This document shows positions 1 to 6,160 of a DNA stretch of 6,160 nucleotides, piece by piece. Position numbers and translations under genes: made by a program. The stretch comes from Rhodoferax sp. Lineage in GTDB: Bacteria; Pseudomonadota; Gammaproteobacteria; Burkholderiales; Burkholderiaceae_C. Below the pieces are notes generated by a model, which saw only the letters and a program-made list of their open reading frames with translations, did not search any database and was not told the origin of the DNA. Every line of letters starts with the position of its first letter. Position 1 is the stretch's first letter. Where the stretch lies: positions 1 to 6,160 of the forward strand of contig JAIFMR010000195.1 in the NCBI GenBank assembly GCA_020048255.1. Reading direction: 5' to 3'.

Positions 1-478
1 ATTCTTGCGGGAACAGGCTGGCCAAGCCCAGCTCACCCACCTGCGACAAAAGCCCGAGTGAAAATGCTTCGTCACCCGGCACCACCCGCAGCACGCCGCT
101 CAACTCTTGCATGGCGACGGCGCGCGCCAGGTTGCGCGACCAAAAGGCCGGGTAATTAAAGGCCTGGCAGCGCCCACTGTGGTGGTTGCTCATCAGCGAA
201 AAGCCCAAGGCCAGGCCGCGTACCGCATTCAGGCCCATGGTGCGAATGGCGTCGTTGACGGCCAGCACCGGCCGGGCCCCAAGGGGTTGGGCCCGGTTGG
301 CCAGTTTGATCAGGCGTGCCACCAGCGCCGGGTCGGCCTGGATCGCGTGTGCCAGTTCCTGCGTTGACACATCCTCTTTGCGGCTCAGCGCCACCACCGC
401 CATGGCCGCGCCCTTGGGCGACGGCAGTAGGCCGGAGGTCTTGAACTTGTCAAAACGGGTTTGAAGTTGGGTTGTCAT
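1..478 (-). CDS. HDOD-domain signalling protein, N-terminal part (runs off the window)
   Basis: This is an open frame of 159 complete codons from ATG at 478, still open at position 1, so the C-terminus is missing. The start reads MTTQLQTRFDKFKTSGLLPS. Residues about 15-159 look like an HDOD domain (a relative of HD phosphohydrolases with the metal site lost): a helical DPALVARLIKLAN segment near 49-61, AIRTMGLNAVRGLALG near 77-92, the W113-S-R-N-L-A-R-A stretch, and AFSLGLLSQVGELGLASLF near 138-156. Where a true HD enzyme has His-Asp after GLL, this protein has Ser145-Gln146, so phosphodiesterase activity is unlikely. HDOD proteins generally act as non-catalytic signalling or scaffold modules. 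From memory, similar N-termini often precede a GGDEF domain, but that part would lie outside the window. The gene starts 26 bp after the receiver gene, with only a weak purine-rich AAAAAGAG ahead of the ATG, and probably shares its mRNA. It is a candidate output partner of the receiver by position only. Confidence 0.85.
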   Translation of the reverse strand, partial: MTTQLQTRFDKFKTSGLLPSPKGAAMAVVALSRKEDVSTQELAHAIQADPALVARLIKLANRAQPLGARPVLAVNDAIRTMGLNAVRGLALGFSLMSNHHSGRCQAFNYPAFWSRNLARAVAMQELSGVLRVVPGDEAFSLGLLSQVGELGLASLFPQE

Positions 479-504
479 GCTCTTTTTCTACGCGGTGGTC
501 GCCT

Positions 505-945
505 TCATTTGTGCTGCGGAAGACGCACAATGTTGATCCAGTAGTCACTGATGCCGCGCACTACTTTGATGAAGTCATCCACGTCCACAGGTTTGACGAC
601 AAAACCGGCGGCAGACTGTTCGTAACTGCTCAGCATGTCCCGCTCTGCGTCTGACGTGGTCAGCACGACCACCGGCAGGCCATGCAAGGCGGCGTCCTGT
701 TTGATCTTTTGCAAGAACTGGCGCCCGTCCATGCGAGGCATATTGAGGTCGAGCAAAATCATGTCAGGCACCGGCACGCCGGCATAAGTGCCCTCGTGGC
801 GCAGAAAGGCAAATGCCTCCACCCCATCGATCACATGGTGCAAGTCGACCAGCACCTGGCCTTCTTCAAACGCCAGGCGCACGAGGTGCGCATCGGCCGG
901 CTCATCCTCCACCAGCAAGACGATCAGTTTGCGCAATGCACTCAT
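505..945 (-). CDS. Single-domain response regulator (CheY/Rcp1-like receiver)
   Basis: This is a 146-residue cytoplasmic receiver domain with no DNA-binding or enzymatic output. The expected receiver residues are all present: acidic pair Glu13-Asp14 in LLVEDEP, phospho-acceptor Asp66 in ILLDLNMPRMDG, Thr96 in VVVLTTSD, and Lys118-Pro119 in GFVVKPVD. The C-terminal helix, VVRGISDYWINIVRLP, resembles the Rcp1 class of small regulators that pair with phytochrome-type HisKA kinases. It should accept phosphate from a neighbouring kinase and signal by protein contact or pass phosphate on. Its ATG overlaps the stop of the upstream kinase as ATGA (945-942), with GGAG eight bases upstream (957-954), which predicts translational coupling and near-stoichiometric expression. 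The HDOD gene follows 26 bp downstream. The family call is firm; the partner and target are inferred from order alone. Confidence 0.95.
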   Translation of the reverse strand: MSALRKLIVLLVEDEPADAHLVRLAFEEGQVLVDLHHVIDGVEAFAFLRHEGTYAGVPVPDMILLDLNMPRMDGRQFLQKIKQDAALHGLPVVVLTTSDAERDMLSSYEQSAAGFVVKPVDVDDFIKVVRGISDYWINIVRLPQHK

Positions 946-2288
946 AAAACAATCTCCAGGGGTAAATCAAACTCAACACAGGCACCACCCTCCAGTCCGT
1001 CCTCTATGTGGAGCCGGCCACCATGCATGCCGACAATCTTGTTGGCCAACGCCAGCCCCATGCCGGTGCCGGGCATGCTGCTGGGCACCAGGCGGGTGAA
1101 CAGGCCCAGGGCTTGTTCGCGGTACTGCGGGGCAATGCCGCTGCCATTGTCGGCAAAGCGAAACACCGCCCGCTTGCCCTGGTTGGTGGCACTGACCTCG
1201 ATGCGCAAGGGGCGCTGCGGGTCGCGGTAGCGCAGCGCGTTGTCCAGCAAAACGGCAAACAGATCGCGCAGTGTCTTGTCGGCCAACGCCAGTCGGGGTA
1301 GCGGCTGTTGCACCACGATGTCGACCCCGATCGCGGGTTCACCGGCCTCCTGAATGATTTGACGCAGTGCGTCGGCGCTGTCAGTCGGCCCACCTGCGTC
1401 GACTTGGCTGTGGTCCAGCGCCAGATAGTGCTGGGCATCGCTCACCAGGGCCTTCAGGCGCTTGGACTCAAGGTCGATGAAGTGCAGCGATAGGCGGCTG
1501 TCTTCGTCGCGGGCCAGCTCCGACCTGGCGAGCAGTCGCTGCGCAAAACTCGCCAGCCGGCGCGTGGGCTCCTGAAAATGGTGCGCCATCACCTCGCCTA
1601 GGCGGCTGAGTTCCTGGTTGCGTGTCTGCAGTGTGGTGAGCAGCTTTTCGCGCTCGCGCTCCAGACTGCGGCGCTGCCGGATGGCGAGCACCAGCCAGAC
1701 AATCACCCCCGCCTGCACGACCAATGCCGCCACCAAAAAAACCAACTGTTGGTGCTTGCTCTGCGCAATCTCACGCACCTGAACTTCCACCATTTCCTCC
1801 AGCTTTTGCTGGTAGTGCCACAGGTCTTGCGCCTGGTGGCGACCCGGCGTGATGTCATGGACGATGGAAAAGAGCAGCTTTTTTGCGCCGAAGTCAAACG
1901 GTCGCGAGTGCACTTCCACCGTTTGAACCGCATTATTGGCAAGCCGGTGGCGGAAGATAAAGTAGTTGCGGCCCTCGCTCTGTGCCAGTGTACGCTCGGC
2001 TGCAACCTGCTCTGGCGTGAAGGTATTGATTTGCTGTATCGTCATCGACCGCAGTTGCCCCCGGTCATAACCGTAAAAGCGGGCTGCGGCGGCGTTGGCG
2101 TCGACGATCTGGCCACTGCCGGGGTCAATCAGCAACATCACCACATCAGACTCGGCGAACACGCGGTCAAAATCAGGTTTGGCCGCCTGAGCCCAGGCCG
2201 ACCCTGCCAACGAGCACACCATTGCCAGCACGACCAGCACGCCCTGCAAGGCCAGCCAAAGCCCCGTCAACCGCTGTAGGCTTCTCAT
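942..2288 (-). CDS. Membrane sensor histidine kinase with extracytoplasmic PAS domain
   Basis: This is a 448-residue kinase. Residues 1-34 are a signal peptide or anchor (MRSLQRL, a hydrophobic run, then SAWAQA with an AxA cleavage site after 33). A PAS S-box domain covers about 40-150, with MLLIDPGSGQIVDAN, AARFYGY and the end motif LLFSIVHDIT. A helical linker (152-180) leads to a transmembrane segment at about 182-203, followed by the basic IRQRR. This topology puts the PAS domain in the periplasm. The cytoplasmic part has a coiled coil, a HisKA dimerisation region around AHHFQEPTRR (aligned phospho-acceptor His236), and a HATPase with N-box LLDNALRY (Asn350), G1 DNGSG (380-384) and G2 GTGMG (407-411). 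The residue after His236 is His237 where Asp or Glu is usual. The start overlaps the stop of the upstream kinase by ATGA and has GGGAGG at 2301-2296. It probably autophosphorylates and feeds the receiver encoded next to it. The signal it senses is unknown. Confidence 0.93.
   Translation of the reverse strand: MRSLQRLTGLWLALQGVLVVLAMVCSLAGSAWAQAAKPDFDRVFAESDVVMLLIDPGSGQIVDANAAAARFYGYDRGQLRSMTIQQINTFTPEQVAAERTLAQSEGRNYFIFRHRLANNAVQTVEVHSRPFDFGAKKLLFSIVHDITPGRHQAQDLWHYQQKLEEMVEVQVREIAQSKHQQLVFLVAALVVQAGVIVWLVLAIRQRRSLEREREKLLTTLQTRNQELSRLGEVMAHHFQEPTRRLASFAQRLLARSELARDEDSRLSLHFIDLESKRLKALVSDAQHYLALDHSQVDAGGPTDSADALRQIIQEAGEPAIGVDIVVQQPLPRLALADKTLRDLFAVLLDNALRYRDPQRPLRIEVSATNQGKRAVFRFADNGSGIAPQYREQALGLFTRLVPSSMPGTGMGLALANKIVGMHGGRLHIEDGLEGGACVEFDLPLEIVL
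954..957 (-). promoter_or_regulatory. Ribosome binding site for the receiver gene
   Basis: Minus-strand GGAG sits eight bases upstream of ATG 945, within the last codons of the PAS kinase. It is a modest site, slightly far from the start. It fits translation of the receiver by re-initiation across the ATGA junction. Confidence 0.5.
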
Positions 2289-4432
2289 AAGGAACCCTCC
2301 CTATCCGTGCCGCGCAGCGGCAGCACAAAGCAAAAGCGGCAGCCCTGGCCCGCCCCGCCCGACTCCACCCAGATGCGCCCGCCATGTCGCTCCACAATCT
2401 TGCTCGCCACCGCCAGCCCGATGCCGTTGCCCTCGTACTGGTCGCGCGCGTGCAGGCGTTGAAACACCTTGAACAGGCGATGAAATTGCCCCGGGTCGAT
2501 GCCGATGCCGTTGTCGGCCACACAAAAGCGCCATCCTGCGCCGTCTGGCTCGTTGCTGACCGTGATGTGGATCTCTGGCACCCGATCCGGGGCGCGGTAT
2601 TTCACCGCGTTACCAACCAGGTTTTGCCACAGGCGGGTGAACTCGTCGGGGCTGGCAAGCACCTGTGGCCAGTCGCCCGATACCCGCACGGTGGCCTGCG
2701 CCTCTGCAATAGCGGGGGCGAGAAAGCGCAGCGCCTCGTTCACGGCCTCCAGGCTGTTCAGCGCCCGCTTCGGCTCGCCCTTACGCCCCACGCGGGAGTA
2801 TTCCAGCAGCGAGACCAGCATCTGGTCCATGCGCTTGGCGCCATCTGCGGCAAAGTGCATCATCTCGCGGGTCTCGCCATCGAGCTTGTCGGCCAGGGCG
2901 CGCTCCAGCAGTTGCACATAGCTGTTGACCATGCGCAGCGGCTGGCGCAGGTCGTGCGAGGCCACATAGGCAAATTGCTCCAGCTCGGCATTGGAGCGCG
3001 CCAGCGCCTGGCTCTCTTTTTGCAGCGCCTCTTCGGCGGTTTTGCGCTCGGTGATGTCCCAGTGGGTACCGGCCATCCACTCGGGTTTGCCGTCCGGAGT
3101 GCGGCTGACCAGTTTGCCGCGGTCTAGCACCCAGATCCAGTGCCCCTGTTTGTGGCGCATGCGCGACTCGCATTCGTAGGCGTCGGCCAGGCCCGCAAAG
3201 TGCTTGTCCAGCGCAGCACCCGACGCGCTCAGATCGTCGGGGTGGGCAAACTTCATCCAGGTGGCGATGCTGATGGGGGCCAGCTCACTCAGGGTGTAGC
3301 CAATCAGCTCGGCCCAGCGTTCATTGAAACGGGTCTCACCGGTTTGCACGTTCCACTCCCAGGTGCCCACACCGGTTCCCCACAGAATGTTGGCCAGGCG
3401 CTCACGCTCCAGTTTCACGCCTTTCTCCGCCTGCTCACGCTGCCGATCGGCTAGGCTGCGCTTGATCTGCGTGCGCCAGAGCTGCCAACCCAGCAGTGAC
3501 GTGGCAAGGATAAAGAAGACCAATGAGCCCATGGTGCGCTGCACGCCCAGCGTCCACGCCGCCAGGTAATCGTCGCTACCCAGCCCGACACTGATGTGAA
3601 AGGGAAGACTGCTCATTCGGCGATAGAAACTGGTGCGCTCCACCCCGTCTGCGGTTCGCTTGCTGTGGTAGCTGAACTCGCGCACGCCGGAGGCGATGCC
3701 GTCGCCCAGCTCCCTGGAGAAGCCCGCGGCACCGATGGCACCAGCGGGCGTGTCGAGCACCGGATGGCGCACAACCAGGCCCAGACTGGCGTCGCGCAGT
3801 ACGGCGATACCCTTTGGTCCGACATCCAGGGCAGACAGGAGCGTGCCCAGGTAACTCACCGGGATAGAGGCCGACACCACGCCGGCAAAGCTGCCATCGG
3901 TTTGGTTGAATCGGCGCACGAAGGAAATGATCCAGATGTTGTTGACGCGACCCAAAATCGGTTTGGTCACCACCATGCCGAGGTCGGCCTGATCACGCAA
4001 CAAACGAAAAAAATCGCGGTCTGCCCAGCTTGCTGGCGAACTGGCGGCCACGCCTTCACCGAGAACGACCAGCCCGCTCGCATCGGCCACGCGCAGACTC
4101 GACAGTTCGGTCAGACGCCGCTGATGGGTAAGCAAAAAACTTTGGCTGTGCGATGAATCCAGACGGCCGCGCTCACGCAGTTGGCGCTCAAGCTCATCCA
4201 CCACGCCGAGCAGTGTCAGTTCGATCTTCCCCACGCTGCCAGCGATGCTCTGGTCCAGCATGCGGGCCAGATTCTGGGTGGTGAGCCTGGCCTTTTCTTC
4301 GTAACCCGCTTTGCTGTCCATCACCGAATAGAGGGCCAAAGCCATCAAAAATCCGTTAAGCAGCACCACGGTCAGCAGCAGCCTGAGCGCATGACTTCGG
4401 TCCGGGAGTTTTGTCACTTCGTCAGTCGGCAC
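2285..4432 (-). CDS. Cache-PAS sensor histidine kinase
   Basis: This is a 715-residue membrane kinase if it starts at GTG 4432. The order is: transmembrane helix at about 16-38; a large periplasmic region (40-295) resembling a double Cache/PDC sensor, with WADRDFFRLLR, GMVVTKPI and DGSFAGVVSASIPVSYL; a second membrane helix (301-319); a PAS domain at about 345-464, with GTWEWNVQTGETRFNERWAE and GTHWDITERK; HisKA with ASHDLRQPLR (phospho-acceptor His493, acidic Asp494); and HATPase with N-box LVGNAVKY (Asn608), G1 DNGIG (640-644), G2 GNGIG (668-672) and RHGGRIWVES. All kinase motifs look intact. The frame extends upstream to a TTG at 4459 (724 residues), but the GTG has AAGGAGGA four bases ahead of it while the TTG has no clear ribosome site, so I prefer GTG. 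The stop overlaps the next kinase start as ATGA. Cache domains usually bind small extracellular ligands; which one cannot be read here. Confidence 0.95.
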   Translation of the reverse strand: MPTDEVTKLPDRSHALRLLLTVVLLNGFLMALALYSVMDSKAGYEEKARLTTQNLARMLDQSIAGSVGKIELTLLGVVDELERQLRERGRLDSSHSQSFLLTHQRRLTELSSLRVADASGLVVLGEGVAASSPASWADRDFFRLLRDQADLGMVVTKPILGRVNNIWIISFVRRFNQTDGSFAGVVSASIPVSYLGTLLSALDVGPKGIAVLRDASLGLVVRHPVLDTPAGAIGAAGFSRELGDGIASGVREFSYHSKRTADGVERTSFYRRMSSLPFHISVGLGSDDYLAAWTLGVQRTMGSLVFFILATSLLGWQLWRTQIKRSLADRQREQAEKGVKLERERLANILWGTGVGTWEWNVQTGETRFNERWAELIGYTLSELAPISIATWMKFAHPDDLSASGAALDKHFAGLADAYECESRMRHKQGHWIWVLDRGKLVSRTPDGKPEWMAGTHWDITERKTAEEALQKESQALARSNAELEQFAYVASHDLRQPLRMVNSYVQLLERALADKLDGETREMMHFAADGAKRMDQMLVSLLEYSRVGRKGEPKRALNSLEAVNEALRFLAPAIAEAQATVRVSGDWPQVLASPDEFTRLWQNLVGNAVKYRAPDRVPEIHITVSNEPDGAGWRFCVADNGIGIDPGQFHRLFKVFQRLHARDQYEGNGIGLAVASKIVERHGGRIWVESGGAGQGCRFCFVLPLRGTDREGSL
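2295..2301 (-). promoter_or_regulatory. Ribosome binding site inside the end of the preceding kinase gene
   Basis: Minus-strand GGGAGGG lies six bases before ATG 2288, within the last codons of the Cache-PAS kinase. Together with the ATGA overlap it supports independent as well as coupled initiation of the PAS kinase, and supports choosing this ATG as its start. Confidence 0.65.
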
Positions 4433-4436
4433 AAGA

Positions 4437-4444
4437 TCCTCCTT
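4437..4444 (-). promoter_or_regulatory. Strong ribosome binding site that decides the GTG start
   Basis: On the minus strand the bases AAGGAGGA (4444 to 4437) are followed by four bases and then GTG at 4432-4430. This is close to an ideal Shine-Dalgarno with ideal spacing. It lies inside the longer reading starting at TTG 4459, so it argues that the shorter 715-residue kinase is the real product. Confidence 0.75.
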
Positions 4445-4470
4445 GCCGGCGTGCTGCAACCGAGCCGCCG

Positions 4471-4538
4471 AAATTTATAGAAAATACGACTCTAGCCCTC
4501 ATGGAACGTGCGCAAGCAGCTATCGCAACCATAGCACT
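4471..4538 (-). repeat. Probable interspersed intergenic repeat of Comamonadaceae type
   Basis: On the minus strand the gap carries GCTAT, seven bases, ATAGC (an inverted repeat at 4519-4535), followed by GCTTGCGC, then GGGCTAGAG and an AT-rich tail. This order of short blocks (imperfect GCTAT hairpin, CTGCTTGCGC, GGGCTAGAG, AT-rich end) matches my recollection of a non-coding repeat scattered between genes in Comamonadaceae genomes. The blocks are seen directly; the family assignment is from memory and only one copy is in the window. Confidence 0.4.
4474..4479 (-). promoter_or_regulatory. Possible -10 box ahead of the Cache-PAS kinase operon
   Basis: Minus-strand TATAAA (4479 to 4474), inside TTTTCTATAAATTT, is the most AT-rich spot in the region. 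It would place a transcript start near 4467 and give a leader of about 35 bases before GTG 4432. No convincing -35 hexamer lies 16-18 bases upstream, so either an activator is needed or the match is chance. It coincides with the AT-rich tail of the proposed repeat. Confidence 0.25.
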
Positions 4539-4570
4539 CCAGGTGCGCACCATTGCGAGGATTAACCGTC

Positions 4571-6157
4571 TCATGGGGCACTTTCCTCCTTCGGCAGCTC
4601 AAACCACACGCTGCAGCCACCGCCGGCAGTTTCTTCTATCCCAGCACAACCGCCACCGCTCTCAACCATGCGGCGCACCAGGGCCAGGCCGATGCCGGAG
4701 TCGGTTCCGCCGGGCTGCAAGCGCTCAAAAGCGCGAAACACCCTCTCGCGGTATTGCGCTTCAATGCCGGGGCCGTTGTCGCGGACCCATACGCGAACCA
4801 CGCTGTCCGAGCGTGCGCCTTCAATGCGAATTTGCAGCACTCGTGCCGGACTGTCAGTGGGCGCGCCGTGGCGCAAGGCGTTGTCCAGCAGCAGTTCAAA
4901 CACATCGCCCAGGCGCTGCGGGTCAAACCAAACGGCTGACAACGCACCCACTGTGATCTGCGCCCCACCGGCGGCAGTGCGCTGCGCCAATCTTCCCACC
5001 ACCTGCGCGACCACCGCCTCGGTATCGACCCGCTGCACCGCAGCCAGCGGCTGGTCGGCCACCAGATAGCGCTGCACATCGCGCAGCAGGTTTTGCAGGT
5101 AGCGCGCCTGCTGGCCGATGAAGTCGAGCGCGAGCAAAGCCTCGGGGTCGTCCAGCCTGCTTGGGAGTTGCCTGCCGAGCAGCTCGGCGTAGCTGGCGAT
5201 GCGCCGGGCGGGCTCTTGCAGGTGGTGGGCGGTGATTTCAGAGAAGCGCTGCAGGTCGGCGGTGCGCTGGGCCACCCGGCTCTCAAGCAAGGCCTCCTGA
5301 TTGCGGGCGTTGAGCAGCAGCAGGGTCAGACCGGCCAGCAGCAGGCTGAACATCAGCCCCAGCGCAGCCTTGCCGAAGAGGCCGGCGTGATCGCCCCAAC
5401 CCTGCACCGGACTCAAACCGAGCGTCCAGGTGGCGTTGGGGACCTGCATTTGGATTTCGACCGGGTCAGCCAGCGGCGTGGCACTGGCCGCAATCACCTG
5501 CCTTGTGCCGCCGTCCGGATGGATGCGCCAAAGCGCATAGGCGAAACCGCGCGCCTCCAGGGCAGCGAATTGCGCGGGGGCCAGGGCGTCGGGGAATTTG
5601 ATCAGAATCGCGGTAAGGCCCCAGAATGCACGGCCACCGCGACCGTCGTCCAGAAACACCGGCATACGCCCGGCCGCAGCGAAACCGCCTTGCACCAGCT
5701 CAAAGGGCCCGGCCAGAGTCAGCCGGCCGGTGTCGCGCGCCAAAAAAGCCTCTTTGGTGCGCTGTGGATCTTTCAACAAGTCGTGGCCGATGGCTTTTTC
5801 ATTGCCGCGCAGCGGAATGATTTCACGGACAACGCCCGCCGGCGCCAAGACCAGCGACGATGCGCCCGGATACAGAGGCAGCATCTGGGCGGCAATTTCG
5901 GGAAAATTCTCGACCGTTCCATTGCCTTGGCGCACCAGGGCCGCCAATGCCAGCGTGGCCGAGAGCGCGTGGCCCATGCTGTTCTCCACCAGATGGGCGC
6001 GCTCGGCGGCCAGATTGGAGACCCGGGCGCGCGATTCACGCAGGCTTGAAAGTTCCAGCTGCCAGATCAAAGCGCCGGACAAAAGCGCGGCCACGCTCAA
6101 CACCACGGCAGCAACCGACCAGGCGCGTAGGCTCGGGTTTATGGCGAAAGGGTTCAT
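4571..6157 (-). CDS. CHASE-domain membrane histidine kinase
   Basis: This is a 528-residue kinase with an ATG only three bases from the window edge, so its ribosome site is unseen and a further upstream start cannot be excluded. The N-terminus (MNPFAINPSLRAW, then a hydrophobic helix at 12-36) looks complete. Residues about 45-250 form a periplasmic CHASE-type sensor: MLPLYPGASSLVLAPAGVV, IIPLRGNEKAIGHDLL, RDTGRLTLAGPFELVQGG, RMPVF and AFWGLTAILI. A second membrane helix lies at about 259-283. A coiled coil leads to a HisKA region with TAHHLQEPARRIASY (aligned phospho-acceptor His311, followed by His312 instead of an acid). The HATPase has N-box LLDNALRH (Asn426), G1 DNGPG (460-464) and G2 DSGIGLAL (GxG at 488-490). 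The usual HGG after the G2 helix is ESGGG here. CHASE domains bind small molecules in other proteins, such as cytokinin in plant receptors; the ligand here is unknown. The kinase half belongs to the same subtype as the kinase at 942-2288. Confidence 0.93.
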   Translation of the reverse strand: MNPFAINPSLRAWSVAAVVLSVAALLSGALIWQLELSSLRESRARVSNLAAERAHLVENSMGHALSATLALAALVRQGNGTVENFPEIAAQMLPLYPGASSLVLAPAGVVREIIPLRGNEKAIGHDLLKDPQRTKEAFLARDTGRLTLAGPFELVQGGFAAAGRMPVFLDDGRGGRAFWGLTAILIKFPDALAPAQFAALEARGFAYALWRIHPDGGTRQVIAASATPLADPVEIQMQVPNATWTLGLSPVQGWGDHAGLFGKAALGLMFSLLLAGLTLLLLNARNQEALLESRVAQRTADLQRFSEITAHHLQEPARRIASYAELLGRQLPSRLDDPEALLALDFIGQQARYLQNLLRDVQRYLVADQPLAAVQRVDTEAVVAQVVGRLAQRTAAGGAQITVGALSAVWFDPQRLGDVFELLLDNALRHGAPTDSPARVLQIRIEGARSDSVVRVWVRDNGPGIEAQYRERVFRAFERLQPGGTDSGIGLALVRRMVESGGGCAGIEETAGGGCSVWFELPKEESAP

Positions 6158-6160
6158 GCG

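Noticed and set aside
479..504. Gap between the receiver and the HDOD gene considered as a terminator or promoter site.
   Set aside because: Only 26 bases are available, with no stable hairpin followed by a T-run and no paired -35/-10 hexamers, so read-through is more likely.
1749..2279. Long plus-strand frame of 176 codons opposite the PAS kinase.
   Set aside because: It lies entirely antisense to a gene with firm domain motifs; its protein has no recognisable motif. Such frames are expected in high-GC coding DNA.
2384..3127. Plus-strand frame of 247 codons opposite the Cache-PAS kinase.
   Set aside because: The minus strand here encodes intact PAS, HisKA and HATPase motifs; the plus-strand product shows no family signature.
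4519..4535. GCTAT/ATAGC hairpin considered as a rho-independent terminator after the CHASE kinase.
   Set aside because: The stem is only five base pairs, AT-containing, and not followed by a T-run on the minus strand. It fits the repeat-like element better.
4422..4574. A 50-codon minus-strand frame starting at ATG 4574, overlapping the CHASE kinase stop as ATGA and ending past the Cache-PAS kinase GTG start.
   Set aside because: The position is suggestive of coupling, but the predicted peptide has no recognisable family or clear membrane or secretion pattern. It runs through the repeat-like stretch, and no separate ribosome site stands out. It is probably chance.
5093..6049. Plus-strand frame of 318 codons opposite the CHASE kinase, the longest antisense frame.
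   Set aside because: It is rich in Gln, Arg and Gly with no domain pattern, fully antisense to a convincing kinase, and best explained as a GC-rich shadow.

Overview
The window is high-GC bacterial DNA. Every gene I can support lies on the minus strand, so it reads from right to left. Codon use, the protein families and one intergenic repeat-like stretch suggest a betaproteobacterium of the Burkholderiales, probably Comamonadaceae (a Rhodoferax/Polaromonas-like organism). That placement is inference from familiarity, not from a marker gene.

In transcription order the layout is: (1) a CHASE-type membrane histidine kinase (6157-4571); (2) a 138-bp gap with a repeat-like stretch, a possible -10 box and a strong Shine-Dalgarno; (3) a Cache-PAS hybrid histidine-kinase-type sensor (4432-2285) whose annotated start should probably be a GTG rather than a more upstream TTG; (4) a second small sensor kinase with an apparently periplasmic PAS domain (2288-942); (5) a stand-alone CheY/Rcp1-like receiver (945-505); (6) the first 159 codons of an HDOD-domain protein (478 to beyond position 1). 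Genes 3-4 and 4-5 overlap by ATGA, and gene 6 starts 26 bp after gene 5, so genes 3-6 look like one transcription unit. Gene 1 may be co-transcribed or may belong to a preceding unit.

Taken together this is a compact signalling cassette. Three membrane kinases with three different extracytoplasmic sensor types sit beside a single receiver with no output domain and an HDOD protein that could be the downstream effector. Two of the three kinases share an unusual H-box in which the acidic residue after the phospho-acceptor histidine is replaced by a second histidine. The likely logic is many sensors converging on one phospho-receiver. The ligands, and whether all three kinases really phosphorylate this receiver, cannot be read from the sequence.

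No tRNA, rRNA, CRISPR array, insertion sequence or integrase was seen. Long plus-strand open frames are GC-driven shadows of the minus-strand genes.
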